DNA of 64,000 nt from NCBI GenBank assembly GCA_023957775.1, contig JAMLGR010000005.1, forward strand, positions 62,001 through 126,000, written 5' to 3'. The translations under genes and the position numbers were made by a program. This DNA comes from Fimbriimonadaceae bacterium (GTDB taxonomy: Bacteria > Armatimonadota > Fimbriimonadia > Fimbriimonadales > Fimbriimonadaceae). Below are positions 42,948-51,649 of this stretch, in pieces. Within the stretch, counting starts at the first letter, position 1, and every line of letters begins with the position of its first letter. A model generated the notes under the pieces. It worked only from the letters and a program-made list of their open reading frames with translations. It searched no databases and had not been told where the DNA came from.

Positions 42948-44735
42948 TTGATCAAACGGATTTGGTGCGTGGTTCTTCTCCTTGCGGTTGCGTCGATGGC
43001 GATCGCCCAGGACACGGGAGTCGTCAAGGAGATCGTCATCAACGGGAACCAGAACATCCAGCGGGATGCGATCTTGGCCACCATGCGCACGAAGGTCGGG
43101 TTGGCCTACCTCCAGGCGACGCTCGATCAGGATCGGAAGTCCATCGAAGACATGGGGTTCTTCCAGGCCGTGGACGCCCAAGCCCGCCCGCTGGAGGTCG
43201 GCAACTGGCAGATCGTGATCAACGTGGTCGAGTTCCCGGTGATCAAGGAGATCCGCATCGTGGGCAACGCGGCGGTGCCGACCGAAGAGATCGCCGCGGC
43301 GCTGACGTTCAAGCCCGGCCAGGTGTACAACGTGAAGGGGGTTCAGCCCAGCGTCGCCGCCATTCGCAAGGTGTACAGCGACCGCGGGTTCTTCGTCCAG
43401 ATCGAGGAGTTTGGCCCCATGCAGGACTCTCCCACGACCATCAACGTCGTGCTCCTCGAGCTGACCGTCAATTCGGTCGCGGTCCAGGGCAACACGCGCA
43501 CGAAGAAGTCGGTTTTCGACCACCTGATCAAGACGCGGGCCGGGGACCCGTACAACGTGCGCAAGTGGGAGGCCGACCTGCGCCGCATCTACGGCACCCA
43601 GTGGTTCGAGGATGTGAAGAGCGTTGAGCGCGAATCGGAGACGATCGGCAAGGTCGATCTCATCGCCAACGTGAAGGAAGCGCGCACCGGGATGTTCAAC
43701 GTGGGCATCCAGGTGGATCCCCGAAGCAACTTCGCTGGCCTGCTCAAGCTCTCGGATTCGAACTTCCGAGGGACGGGGCAGAACGTGGGCATCAACTACC
43801 TCCAGTCCACGCAGGGGGACGGCGCGAGCATCGACCTGGATTACGGCAACCCGTGGATCGACAACCACGACACCGCGATGCAGTTTTCGATCTACAGTCG
43901 CCTGGTCTTCCGCTTTGCGGGGACCAGCTTCGGCGGGAGCAGCGTGCCGACGAACGACGATCGGTACACCGAGCGCCGAACCGGCGCAACCCTCGGCTTC
44001 GCCCGTCCGGTGCGGGGGGACGAGCTGAAGGCCTCGGCCAGCATCCGGATGGAGCGCATCGACACGTCGCACCTCAACACCACCTCGACCAACTCGTTTA
44101 TTCGCCAGGACGGCGATGTGGGCGTGTTGTCCCTGGGCCTGACGCAAAACAAGCGCGACGTCGACATCGAGCCGTCCCGGGGCACGTGGGCGAGGATTCT
44201 CGTCGAACCGGGATACAGCAACATCACCGCCGTGGGCGGCGCGGAGGCGGCGAACACGGGACTGGGCAGCAGCACGTTCCTGCGAACCAACCTCGAATAT
44301 CGGGCCTACTTCTCGAGCGGCCCCCCGCGGGGACGCGAACTCGACGCGCCGCGCAAGGTGCTGGCGGTGCGGGCGCGGTACGGCGTGATCAGCGGCCGCG
44401 TTCCTTTCTTCGAGCAGTTCTTCGCGGGAGGCTCCGACACGATTCGCGGCTACGCCGAGGACCGCTTCTGGGGCCGCCAGACCCTGCTCACCACGGTGGA
44501 GTACCGCTACCCGATTCAAAAGGCGTTCAACGCCATCCTCTTCGTGGATTACGGCGGCGCGTGGGGCGGCTACGGCGGGGTCAACAAGTTCTCGCAGTCG
44601 TCCTCGCCGGACCTCCACATCGGGTACGGCCTGGGATTCAGCTTCCGCACTCCGTTGGGCCCGATTCGGCTCGACTTCGGCTTCAACGACGAGGGTGGGA
44701 GCCGCACCCACTTCCTCATTGGAACGTCTTTCTAA
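42948..44735 (+). CDS. bamA: Outer membrane protein assembly factor BamA (three POTRA domains)
   Basis: 595 residues from TTG 42948, chosen for the GGAGG 7 nt upstream and the signal peptide it opens (CVVLLLAVASMAIAQ). Three POTRA domains are visible (VVKEIVINGNQNIQRDAIL; VIKEIRIVGNAAVPTEEI; VNSVAVQGNTRTKKSVF), fewer than the five of E. coli. The 16-strand barrel follows from about residue 250, with the lid motif DTIRGYAEDRFWG (VRGF-type) and a terminal aromatic (THFLIGTSF). It folds beta-barrel proteins into the outer membrane. A TATAGT hexamer at 42894-42899 may start a separate transcript for bamA-ompH-lpxDC. Confidence 0.94.
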   Translation: MIKRIWCVVLLLAVASMAIAQDTGVVKEIVINGNQNIQRDAILATMRTKVGLAYLQATLDQDRKSIEDMGFFQAVDAQARPLEVGNWQIVINVVEFPVIKEIRIVGNAAVPTEEIAAALTFKPGQVYNVKGVQPSVAAIRKVYSDRGFFVQIEEFGPMQDSPTTINVVLLELTVNSVAVQGNTRTKKSVFDHLIKTRAGDPYNVRKWEADLRRIYGTQWFEDVKSVERESETIGKVDLIANVKEARTGMFNVGIQVDPRSNFAGLLKLSDSNFRGTGQNVGINYLQSTQGDGASIDLDYGNPWIDNHDTAMQFSIYSRLVFRFAGTSFGGSSVPTNDDRYTERRTGATLGFARPVRGDELKASASIRMERIDTSHLNTTSTNSFIRQDGDVGVLSLGLTQNKRDVDIEPSRGTWARILVEPGYSNITAVGGAEAANTGLGSSTFLRTNLEYRAYFSSGPPRGRELDAPRKVLAVRARYGVISGRVPFFEQFFAGGSDTIRGYAEDRFWGRQTLLTTVEYRYPIQKAFNAILFVDYGGAWGGYGGVNKFSQSSSPDLHIGYGLGFSFRTPLGPIRLDFGFNDEGGSRTHFLIGTSF

Positions 44736-44750
44736 ACTAGGAATCAATTG

Positions 44751-45389
44751 ATGCAGAAACTAACAGTGAATCAGTCGGGCTGGCTCGCCGCCGCCCTCAT
44801 CGCCGGCGCCGCGATCGGTGTCGGCTTCCAAGGGTCCGCGGAGAAATCGGCGGTCGTGGATGTCCAGAAGGTCGTCGAGCAGAGCGACTACGGCAAGCAG
44901 AACCAGGTGACCTTCAACGAGATGAAGGCCGGACGGGAAGGCCTGCTCGAGTTTATCGACACGTACCGCGTGCTGACGACCGAGCAGGCTCAGAAGATCC
45001 GCGATCTCAGCCTGAAGGTGGGAGCGACGGCTCCGGAGAAGGCGGAGCTCGAACGCGTCAAGGCCGATGTGATCGCGGCGGACAAGAAGTCGAAGGAGCT
45101 GAGCCAGAAGCCGAACCTGACGCCGGAGGAGCGGACCCTGATCGAGGAGTACGCTCGCCGCAGCCAGGCGATGGAGGCGACGGCCCAGCGCTGGTTCCGC
45201 GAGTTTACGAACGAGCTGCAGACCTGGGCGGACCAGCAGAAGCTCACGAGCGTGGAGAAGGCCCGCGCGGCGATCCAGGAGGTGGGCAAGGCCGGCGGCT
45301 ATTCGATCGTCTTCGAGGCCGGCGTCGCACCCTACGGCGCGAACGACCTCACCGATGCGGCCTTGAAGGCCATGAATGCGAAGAAATAG
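44751..45389 (+). CDS. OmpH/Skp family periplasmic chaperone
   Basis: 212 residues from ATG 44751 (AGGAA upstream). N-terminal signal (SGWLAAALIAGAAIGVGF), then VVDVQKVVEQSDYGKQNQ, the family's first strand and helix, long charged helices forming the tentacle (ERVKADVIAADKKSKELSQK), and a C-terminal strand (YSIVFEAGVAPYGANDLTD). Skp holds unfolded outer-membrane proteins on their way to BamA, and the gene lies 15 nt downstream of bamA as in many genomes. Its last 14 nt overlap the next gene. Confidence 0.88.
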   Translation: MQKLTVNQSGWLAAALIAGAAIGVGFQGSAEKSAVVDVQKVVEQSDYGKQNQVTFNEMKAGREGLLEFIDTYRVLTTEQAQKIRDLSLKVGATAPEKAELERVKADVIAADKKSKELSQKPNLTPEERTLIEEYARRSQAMEATAQRWFREFTNELQTWADQQKLTSVEKARAAIQEVGKAGGYSIVFEAGVAPYGANDLTDAALKAMNAKK

Positions 45390-46353
45390 GGCGCTGGTCG
45401 TTCTGGGGGGCGTCGCCTTGATGATGGGTTGCGCCCCCCGCGCGGAACGCGTGACCGTCGATCTCAGCCGCGTTCCCACTCCCGCGCGCGCCCCGGATGC
45501 CCCGTCCGTGGCACCCCGTCCTCCCGATCCGCTCCCCCCGGCAAGCGGCGTTCTGGAGTCGCTTCCCGCACAGGTCGTCGTCCTCCAGGATGGCAAGGAG
45601 CGGATCGCCGCGGCCCAGCGGATCGTCGAGCAGAGCCGCAAGCAAGCGTACGAGCAGGTGCTCCGGATCTTGCGCGACACGTACCGGGCCGAAGTCCAGC
45701 GTTGGGCGGACGACCGCGTGGCGGAGCTTGACCCCGCTCGCGCCTCGGAGTTCGACGGGGCGTTTCGGGAGCTGAGGACGAAGTTCGAGGCCTACGCGGA
45801 CGCGCGCGGGCCGAAGATCGCCCGCCTTGCACTCCTCGCCGGCTTCCCCGAGTGGCGGTCGACCACCGGAGCGCTGGAGCCCCGCTGGACCGACGAAGCG
45901 AAGCGGTTGCGCGCCGAGGTGCGCGCGCTCGACTCGGAGTTCGCCCAAACCGCGGCGACGTTGCTGGCGGACGCCGAGCACACGATCCAAGAGGAGGCTC
46001 AGAAGATCCAGCGCGAGATCCAGGCGGCGTTCGCCGATGCCGACGCGCGCGCCGAACAGACCGCCGCCCAGCAGATGACGGAGGCCAGACGGGATCTCGA
46101 TGCGCTGTTGGCGGGTCGAACCGAACTGGAACTGAACGCGGAACCGCGCAAGACGTTGGAGCTTCCCGCCTCGACCCCGGTAAAATCGGTGCCGCAGCTG
46201 CCCGAACCGAACGAGCCCGAGCCGGATGTGCGGCAGGAGCTGGCGCTTTGGCTGCGGTCGCAGGGGTATGTCCTTGCGCCTCCGGGGACGCGTGGGCGCG
46301 ACGTCACCAAGGAGTTTGTCGCATGGAGAGCGGCGCATCAGGTTGGACGCTAA
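45376..46353 (+). CDS. Putative coiled-coil lipoprotein, 325 aa
   Basis: Begins inside the end of the ompH-like gene. The lipobox LMMGC (residues about 15-19) makes it a probable lipoprotein. A Pro/Ala-rich linker (residues 35-58) precedes long charged helices (ERIAAAQRIVEQSRKQAYEQ, AEHTIQEEAQKIQREIQAAF). No recognised domain. It overlaps both ompH and lpxD, so is translationally embedded in the envelope operon. It could be a second Skp-like chaperone, since the helix pattern is similar, but this is only a guess. Confidence 0.75.
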   Translation: MRRNRALVVLGGVALMMGCAPRAERVTVDLSRVPTPARAPDAPSVAPRPPDPLPPASGVLESLPAQVVVLQDGKERIAAAQRIVEQSRKQAYEQVLRILRDTYRAEVQRWADDRVAELDPARASEFDGAFRELRTKFEAYADARGPKIARLALLAGFPEWRSTTGALEPRWTDEAKRLRAEVRALDSEFAQTAATLLADAEHTIQEEAQKIQREIQAAFADADARAEQTAAQQMTEARRDLDALLAGRTELELNAEPRKTLELPASTPVKSVPQLPEPNEPEPDVRQELALWLRSQGYVLAPPGTRGRDVTKEFVAWRAAHQVGR

Positions 46354-47360
46354 GCGAACTTGCAGAGCTGGTGGGAGGGCACGTGGACGGGCCGCCGGAC
46401 CAGCGCGTCCTGAGGCCGGTTCCCAGCGGCTCGGACGACCCCGAAGGGATCGCGTTCGCCGAATCGGAGTCCCACTTGGCCCGCGTGGAGCGCTCGGGGG
46501 TGGGCGCCGTGTTCGCCGTGCCGGACATCGCGTGTTCCAAGCCGTGCATCCGCGTCGCCAATCCCCGCGCCGCCTTTGGGCGGCTCCTCCACCTGGCGGA
46601 TAGCCCGCTTCCCATCGGCGATGGCGTGCATCCGACGGCAGTGATCGATCCGGGCGCCGAGGTGCACCCGCTCGCGCGCATCGGGGCCTATGCGGTGATC
46701 GAGGGCGGGGCGAAGGTCGCTTCCGGCGCGCGCGTCTACCCCTTCGCCTACGTCGGCGAGGGTTGCTCCATCGGCGTGGATGCCGTGGTGCTTCCCCACG
46801 CGGTGCTGGTGCGGTCGGTCTCCGTCGGCGCGCGCGCGGTCATTCACTCGGGGGTGGTGCTGGGTGCCGAAGGCTTTGGATTCGTGTGGGACGGGGAGAA
46901 GCGCGTGAAGGTGCCCCAGGTGGGCGGCGTGGTCTTGGGAGACGACGTCGAGATCGGCGCCAACACGACGATCGATCGAGCCACCGCGGGCCACACCCGG
47001 GTGAACACGGGCACGAAGATCGACAACCTGGTGCAGATCGCCCACAACGTCGAGATCGGCGAGCACGGGGTGATCGCGGCGCAGGCGGGCATCAGTGGGA
47101 GCGTGGCGATCGGCGACCGAGTGACGATGGCGGGCCAGTGCGCGGTGTCGGACCATGTGACGATCGCCTCGGACACGACGTTCGGGGGCCGGTCGGGCAT
47201 CACCAACGACGTCAAGGAGAAGGGGGTCTATTTCGGCCTGCCCGCGCGCCCGATCAAGGAGGCGATGCGCATCATGGCCGCCGTGGCGCGCCTGCCCGAT
47301 CTGGTGCACCGCATCCGCAAGCTCGAGAGTGCGCGAGAATCCGTCGAGGACGATTCGTGA
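46323..47360 (+). CDS. lpxD: UDP-3-O-acylglucosamine N-acyltransferase
   Basis: 345 residues. LpxD transfers a 3-hydroxyacyl chain from ACP to the amino group of UDP-3-O-acylglucosamine, the third lipid A step. A short N-terminal uridine-binding domain (TLSELAELVGGHVDG, FAESESHLARVERSG) precedes a left-handed beta-helix of hexapeptide repeats (IDPGAEVHPLARIGAYAVIE onward). The active-site histidine region is VQIAHNVEIGEHGVIAAQAG. The gene overlaps the lipoprotein gene upstream by 31 nt and lpxC by 4 nt (GTGA). Confidence 0.96.
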   Translation: MESGASGWTLSELAELVGGHVDGPPDQRVLRPVPSGSDDPEGIAFAESESHLARVERSGVGAVFAVPDIACSKPCIRVANPRAAFGRLLHLADSPLPIGDGVHPTAVIDPGAEVHPLARIGAYAVIEGGAKVASGARVYPFAYVGEGCSIGVDAVVLPHAVLVRSVSVGARAVIHSGVVLGAEGFGFVWDGEKRVKVPQVGGVVLGDDVEIGANTTIDRATAGHTRVNTGTKIDNLVQIAHNVEIGEHGVIAAQAGISGSVAIGDRVTMAGQCAVSDHVTIASDTTFGGRSGITNDVKEKGVYFGLPARPIKEAMRIMAAVARLPDLVHRIRKLESARESVEDDS

Positions 47361-48169
47361 CGTTCGAGCGGCTTACGGTGGGCGGCGACGTCGTCTTCGA
47401 GGGGTTGGGCCTCCACAGCGGAGTGCCTGTCCGCGTGGTGGTTCGCTCCAGCCGAGCCGGGGTGGTGTTTCGCTGGGGCCAACAGCAGGTGGCGGCCGAC
47501 CCCGCGGGGGTGACGGACACGTCGCGGTGCACGCGGCTGGGCGAGATCTCGACGGTCGAGCACCTGATGGCAGCGTTCGCCGGGCTCGAGATCACCGATG
47601 CCGAGGTGGAGGTCTCCGCACCGGAACTGCCCGCCCTGGACGGTGCGGCCCGCGAGTATGTGGACGGGCTCTTGGCGGCGGGTGTGGAGCGGGTGGGCTC
47701 CCTGCAGGTCGAAGGCCCGTTTGCCCGCGTGTTCCTTCACGAGGAGCCCTTGAAGATCGCCATCTCGAGCGGCGTGGGCCACTGGCGGTACGAGTTCGAG
47801 ACGGGCGACCGGTGGCCGGGTCGCCAATCGTTCGAGGCCCTCGACGCCGCGGCGGCCTTTCCCGACCAGATCGCGCCCGCGCGCACGTTCGGGTTTGCCG
47901 AAGAGATCCCGGCGCTTCTCGAGCGCGGTTTGGCCCGCGGATTGGGCCCGAAGACGGCCCTCGTGCTGGGGCCCTCGGGTTACGAAGGGGCGGCCCGTTT
48001 TGCCGACGAACCGGCGCGGCACAAGCTGCTGGATTGTATCGGCGATCTGTATCTCACCGGCATCCCCATTCGCGCCTTAAACGTCGTGGCCGAGCGAACG
48101 GGCCATCGCGCGCATGTGGAGGCCGCGAAGCTGCTGGCGGAGGCCGTGACGGTGGTGCGGGAGGCGTAA
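47357..48169 (+). CDS. lpxC: UDP-3-O-acyl-N-acetylglucosamine deacetylase
   Basis: 270 residues from GTG 47357, overlapping the lpxD stop (GTGA). Zinc ligands are in TVEHLMAAFAG (the EHLxAA histidine) and in HKLLDCIGDLYL (H-x-x-x-D). The catalytic His near the end is in ERTGHRAHVE. LpxC catalyses the committed step of lipid A synthesis, directly before LpxD. The protein is slightly shorter than the E. coli enzyme (305 aa). It is the last gene of the plus-strand envelope run. Confidence 0.95.
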   Translation: MTFERLTVGGDVVFEGLGLHSGVPVRVVVRSSRAGVVFRWGQQQVAADPAGVTDTSRCTRLGEISTVEHLMAAFAGLEITDAEVEVSAPELPALDGAAREYVDGLLAAGVERVGSLQVEGPFARVFLHEEPLKIAISSGVGHWRYEFETGDRWPGRQSFEALDAAAAFPDQIAPARTFGFAEEIPALLERGLARGLGPKTALVLGPSGYEGAARFADEPARHKLLDCIGDLYLTGIPIRALNVVAERTGHRAHVEAAKLLAEAVTVVREA

Positions 48170-48182
48170 GTTGTGGTTTGTG

Positions 48183-48258
48183 GTTGGAGGAACCCCCTCG
48201 CCCTCCCCCTTCCGAGGGGGAGGCAGTGAGCGTAGCGAACTGGGTGGGGAGGGCCTCA
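48183..48258. repeat. Dispersed intergenic repeat (gagggggagg ... gtgagcgtagcgaactgggt type)
   Basis: CCCTCCCCCTTCC/GAGGGGGAGG palindrome followed by GCAGTGAGCGTAGCGAACTG, a pattern I have met as a dispersed element in many high-GC genomes. It fills the gap between lpxC and the convergent HD-domain gene. Confidence 0.6.
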
Positions 48259-48831
48259 GCTTGAGCTTGCCGGCGTTCCCTGCAACCCCAAGACCTCCGC
48301 GTTTTCCCGCAGCGCGGCGATGACGTTGGCGATGTGCGCCTCCAAGGGCAGGCCGATCTCCTCCGCGCCCGCATGCACCTCGTCCCGATGGACGCCCGCG
48401 GCGAAGGACTTCTCCTTCAGCTTCTTAAGGACGCTCTTCACCTCGACGTCGTGCACGCTCTTCGACGGTCGCACGAAGGTGACGGCGGCCACGAACCCGC
48501 TCAGCTCGTCGCACGCGTAAAGGTGTTTCTCCAGCGCCGTGAGGCGCGGGATGCCGAGCGCGTCGTTGTGCGAGCCGATGGCGCGGATGATCACCGGGTC
48601 CCAGCCCAGCGACTCGAGCAGCCGCATGCCCCAACCGGGGTGGTCGTCCGGGTGTTTCTCGTAGTCGAAGTCGTGGAGCAGGCCGACCGTGGCCCACAGC
48701 GCCTCGTCCTCGCCGAGCTTGCGGGCGTACCAGGCCACGGCGGCTTCGACGCCGAGGCAGTGCCGGCGAAGCGACTCGCTCTCGGTATGTTCGCAAAGAA
48801 GATCCCAAGCCTCGGCGCGGGTGTTCGGCAT
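48256..48831 (-). CDS. HD-domain hydrolase family protein, 191 aa
   Basis: The start ATG 48831 ([18 protein letters not shown]) is supported by a TATCCT hexamer 6 nt upstream. The HD signature is split as [13 protein letters not shown] and [13 protein letters not shown], with a further ligand in [13 protein letters not shown]. This matches the group of small HD proteins annotated as predicted metal-dependent hydrolases of nucleotides; substrate unknown. C-terminal helices end in Ser-rich residues. Confidence 0.88.
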   Translation of the reverse strand: MPNTRAEAWDLLCEHTESESLRRHCLGVEAAVAWYARKLGEDEALWATVGLLHDFDYEKHPDDHPGWGMRLLESLGWDPVIIRAIGSHNDALGIPRLTALEKHLYACDELSGFVAAVTFVRPSKSVHDVEVKSVLKKLKEKSFAAGVHRDEVHAGAEEIGLPLEAHIANVIAALRENAEVLGLQGTPASSS

Positions 48832-48837
48832 AGCGGG

Positions 48838-48843
48838 AGGATA
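48838..48843 (-). promoter_or_regulatory. -10 hexamer TATCCT with leaderless spacing
   Basis: Minus-strand TATCCT, exactly 6 nt before ATG 48831 of the HD-domain gene; no SD. Confidence 0.5.
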
Positions 48844-48853
48844 CCGAGACCCG

Positions 48854-48977
48854 GGGGGAGTTTCACGCAAGGGACGCAAAGGGCACGATGGGGGACTCGT
48901 TCTTTCTGCGGTGGCTTGCGGAGGTTCCTCGGGGGAGTTTCACGCAAGGGACGCAAAGGGCGCGATGGGGGACTCGT
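48854..48977. repeat. Two 47-bp direct repeats, period 77
   Basis: Copies at 48854-48900 and 48931-48977, beginning GGGGGAGTTTCACGCAAGGG and differing at one base. Between divergent HD and MgtC-like genes. Confidence 0.9.
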
Positions 48978-49002
48978 CGCGACCTTGTGTTTCGTCCTTA
49001 CG

Positions 49003-49686
49003 ATGGTGGATGCCTTCCAAGGGATGTTCGACGGGGACTCTTGGTCCGTGATGCTGGGCGCGCTGCTCAAGTTGGGCATCGCGGCGATCCTGGGCGGGTT
49101 GATCGGGTGGGAGCGCGAGTCCCACGGCCGACCCGCGGGCATGCGGACGCACATGATGACGGTGATCGGCGTGGTGCTGTTCTCCGAGGTGAGCAAGCAC
49201 TTCGCTGCGGGAGACCCCACAAGGATCGCCGCGCAGATCGTGACCGGAATCGGCTTCTTGGGCGCCGGCACGATCCTTCGGCACGGGCCCGAGATCCGCG
49301 GGTTGACCACCGCGGCGAGTCTCTGGGCCGCCGCCGGGATCGGGATGGCCGTCAGCACGGGGGGCGTCTACATCGTGATCGCGGTGGCCGCGACGCTTCT
49401 GTCGCTGTTCACCTTGGAGGTCGTCGAACGGTTCGAAAAGCGCGTGAATCCCGGCGAGCACGGGGTGATCTTGGTGGTGGCGCTGAGCGGCGGTCAGGGT
49501 GGAGCGGCGCTCTTCGAAGCGCTTTCGAAAGCCGGAGCGATGATCCGGGAAACCCGCGTCGAAGGCACCGATCCCCAGACGCTGCACATCCGCCTGAGCG
49601 GCGACCAAGCGAAGGTAATGGCGGCCGTCCACAGGGTTTCTGGAGTGAGCGAAGCCCGATGGGAATCGATCAACGACCACCGATAG
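49003..49686 (+). CDS. MgtC/SapB family membrane protein
   Basis: 227 residues starting at ATG 49003, just after the direct repeats. Four to five TM helices carry the family motifs LGGLIGWERESHGRPAGMRT (a near-invariant R/G-rich loop) and GIGFLGAGTILRHGPEIRGL followed by TAASLWAAAGIGMAVSTGG. A C-terminal ACT-like cytoplasmic domain (VILVVALSGGQGGAALFEAL) follows. MgtC-like proteins are linked to magnesium starvation and ATP-synthase control in pathogens; in free-living bacteria the role is not settled. Confidence 0.93.
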   Translation: MVDAFQGMFDGDSWSVMLGALLKLGIAAILGGLIGWERESHGRPAGMRTHMMTVIGVVLFSEVSKHFAAGDPTRIAAQIVTGIGFLGAGTILRHGPEIRGLTTAASLWAAAGIGMAVSTGGVYIVIAVAATLLSLFTLEVVERFEKRVNPGEHGVILVVALSGGQGGAALFEALSKAGAMIRETRVEGTDPQTLHIRLSGDQAKVMAAVHRVSGVSEARWESINDHR

Positions 49687-49722
49687 ACGACCGACGATCC
49701 CATTCTGCCAATCTAGAGAGCG

Positions 49723-51261
49723 ATGGCGTATCGCGACTTCCAGCACTTCCTCGAGACCCTCGAGTCCCAAGGCGAGCTCAAGCGTATCTCGGAGCCAGTC
49801 AGCCCGTACCTCGAGATCACGGAGGTTGCGGACCGCGTGATGAAGGCGGGCGGCCCGGCGCTGTTGTTCGAGAATCCCGTGGGTCCGCCGCACCGCTTGG
49901 GCACGCCCAATCCACGCAGCGCGGTGATGAACGAGCCCTCGATCCACAAGATCCCCGAGGGCGAGGTGAGGTACGCGCACCCCGTGGCGATCAACACGAT
50001 GGGTTCGCGCAAGCGCATGTCGCTGGCGCTCTCGTGCGGGGACTTCGAGGAGCACGCGGAGCGGCTGGCCGCGCTCCTGCAACCCGAGATTCCGAAAGGC
50101 CCGATTGCGGCGCTCAAAGCGCTGCCCGCCCTGTTCCAAGAGGTCAAGACCGTTCCGCCGAAGACCGTGGACCGTGGGGTGTGCCAAGAGGTCGTGATGG
50201 AGGGCGACGAGGTGGACCTCACCCAACTGCCCGTGCTCACGTGTTGGCCGGAAGACGCGGGACCGTTCGTGACGCTCCCCCTGGTGTTCACCTACGACCC
50301 GAACACCGGCAAGCGCAACGTGGGGATGTACCGGATCCAGGTGTTCGACAAGAACACCACGGGGATGCACTGGCAGATGCACAAGACCGGCATGCGCCAC
50401 ATGGAAGAGGCGGGCAAGCAGGGCAAGCGCATCGAGGCGTGCGTGGTGCTTGGCGGCGATCCGGCATACACGTTCAGCGCGATCTCGCCTCTGCCGCCCG
50501 GGATCGACGAGATGCTGTTCGCCGGCTTTCTGAGGCGCGAGAACGCGCGTCTTGTGAAAGCGAAGACCGTGGACATCCTGGTGCCCGCGGACGCCGAGAT
50601 CGTGCTCGAGGGCTACGTCGACCCCGCGGAGCGGCGTCTCGAGGGACCGTTCGGAGACCATACGGGTTACTACTCGCTGGCCGACGAGTTTCCCGTGTTC
50701 CACGTCACGTGCGTCACACGGCGCGAGAAGGCGGTGTACCCCGCGACGATCGTCGGCCAGCCTCCGATGGAGGACGGGTGGATGGGCAAGGCGGTCGAGC
50801 GCATCTTCCTGCCCATGATCCGGCTGACGGTGCCGGAGATCGTGGACATGAACCTCCCGGTGGAGGCGTGCTTCCACAACGTGGCGTTCGTGTCGATCAA
50901 GAAGAAGTATCCCGGCCACGCGTACAAGGTGATGAATGCGATCTGGGGGTTGGGTGGGCTGGCGTTCACGAAGTTCGTGTTCGTGGTGGACGAGGACGCC
51001 GACGTGCAGGATGTGGGCGAGATGCTGTTCCGCATCGGTGCGAACTGCGACCCCGGCCGCGACACCCTGCACTCGCGCGGGCCGGTGGACCAGCTCGACC
51101 ACGCCTCGATGGCGATGGGCTTTGGCGGCAAGATCGGTTTCGACTGCACGCACAAATGGCCGGGCGAGAACGGGTTTTCGCGCGATTACCCCAAGCTCAT
51201 CGCCATGAGCCCGGACGTGAAGGCGAAGGTCGATGCGATGTGGGGTCGTTTGGGTTTGTGA
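49723..51261 (+). CDS. UbiD family decarboxylase
   Basis: 512 residues. UbiD enzymes use prenylated FMN to decarboxylate (or carboxylate) aromatic and unsaturated acids, classically in ubiquinone or menaquinone synthesis. Characteristic segments include MAYRDFQHFLETLESQGELK, the substrate loop NVGMYRIQVFDKNTTGMHW, EGPFGDHTGYYS and the C-terminal GFGGKIGFDCTHKW. Substrate cannot be fixed from sequence, and no UbiX flavin prenyltransferase is nearby. The gene follows the MgtC-like gene by 36 nt and precedes a long heptamer array. Confidence 0.93.
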   Translation: MAYRDFQHFLETLESQGELKRISEPVSPYLEITEVADRVMKAGGPALLFENPVGPPHRLGTPNPRSAVMNEPSIHKIPEGEVRYAHPVAINTMGSRKRMSLALSCGDFEEHAERLAALLQPEIPKGPIAALKALPALFQEVKTVPPKTVDRGVCQEVVMEGDEVDLTQLPVLTCWPEDAGPFVTLPLVFTYDPNTGKRNVGMYRIQVFDKNTTGMHWQMHKTGMRHMEEAGKQGKRIEACVVLGGDPAYTFSAISPLPPGIDEMLFAGFLRRENARLVKAKTVDILVPADAEIVLEGYVDPAERRLEGPFGDHTGYYSLADEFPVFHVTCVTRREKAVYPATIVGQPPMEDGWMGKAVERIFLPMIRLTVPEIVDMNLPVEACFHNVAFVSIKKKYPGHAYKVMNAIWGLGGLAFTKFVFVVDEDADVQDVGEMLFRIGANCDPGRDTLHSRGPVDQLDHASMAMGFGGKIGFDCTHKWPGENGFSRDYPKLIAMSPDVKAKVDAMWGRLGL

Positions 51262-51263
51262 TT

Positions 51264-51500
51264 GGGAGACGGGAAACGGGAGACGGGAGACGGGAATCGG
51301 GAAACGGGAGACGGGAATCGGGAGACGGGAATCGGGAGACGGGAGGCGGGGTCTGGGGGTGGGGTTTGGGGGTCATGTCTTTGGGGCCCTCTTAATCAGG
51401 AGACGGGAATCAGGAATCAGGAGACGGGAATCGGGAATCGGGGAGGCGGGAAACGGGAATCGGGAGGCGGGAAACGGGAATCGGGAATCGTGAGGCGGGG
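51264..51500. repeat. Heptamer tandem array, GGGARWC type, in two blocks
   Basis: About 30 units of GGGAGAC/GGGAATC/GGGAAAC. Two blocks are each followed by a similar GGCGGGGT...TTTGGGG...GGGGCCC segment, so a larger module of about 150 bp has been duplicated. Starts 3 nt after the UbiD-like stop. Confidence 0.95.
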
Positions 51501-51583
51501 TTTGGGGTCGCGTTTTTGGGGCCCCCTTCGCCATGTCAGCCCGGGGTCTGCGACCCCCGTTGGGTGGTGATTTCCGCTTCACG

Positions 51584-51647
51584 CCTCCCGCCTCCCGCCT
51601 CCCGCCTCCCGCCTCCCGCTTCCCGACTCCCGAGTCCCGATTCCCGT
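51584..51647. repeat. Heptamer tandem array, CCTCCCG type (inverted)
   Basis: Nine units of CTCCCGC/CTCCCGA, the reverse complement of the preceding array, ending 3 nt before the metalloprotease stop. Together the two arrays form a large imperfect inverted repeat. Confidence 0.95.
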
Positions 51648-51649
51648 TA

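Noticed and set aside
51264-51647. CRISPR-like array
   Set aside because: Units are 7 bp, contiguous and without unique spacers, and no cas genes are present.
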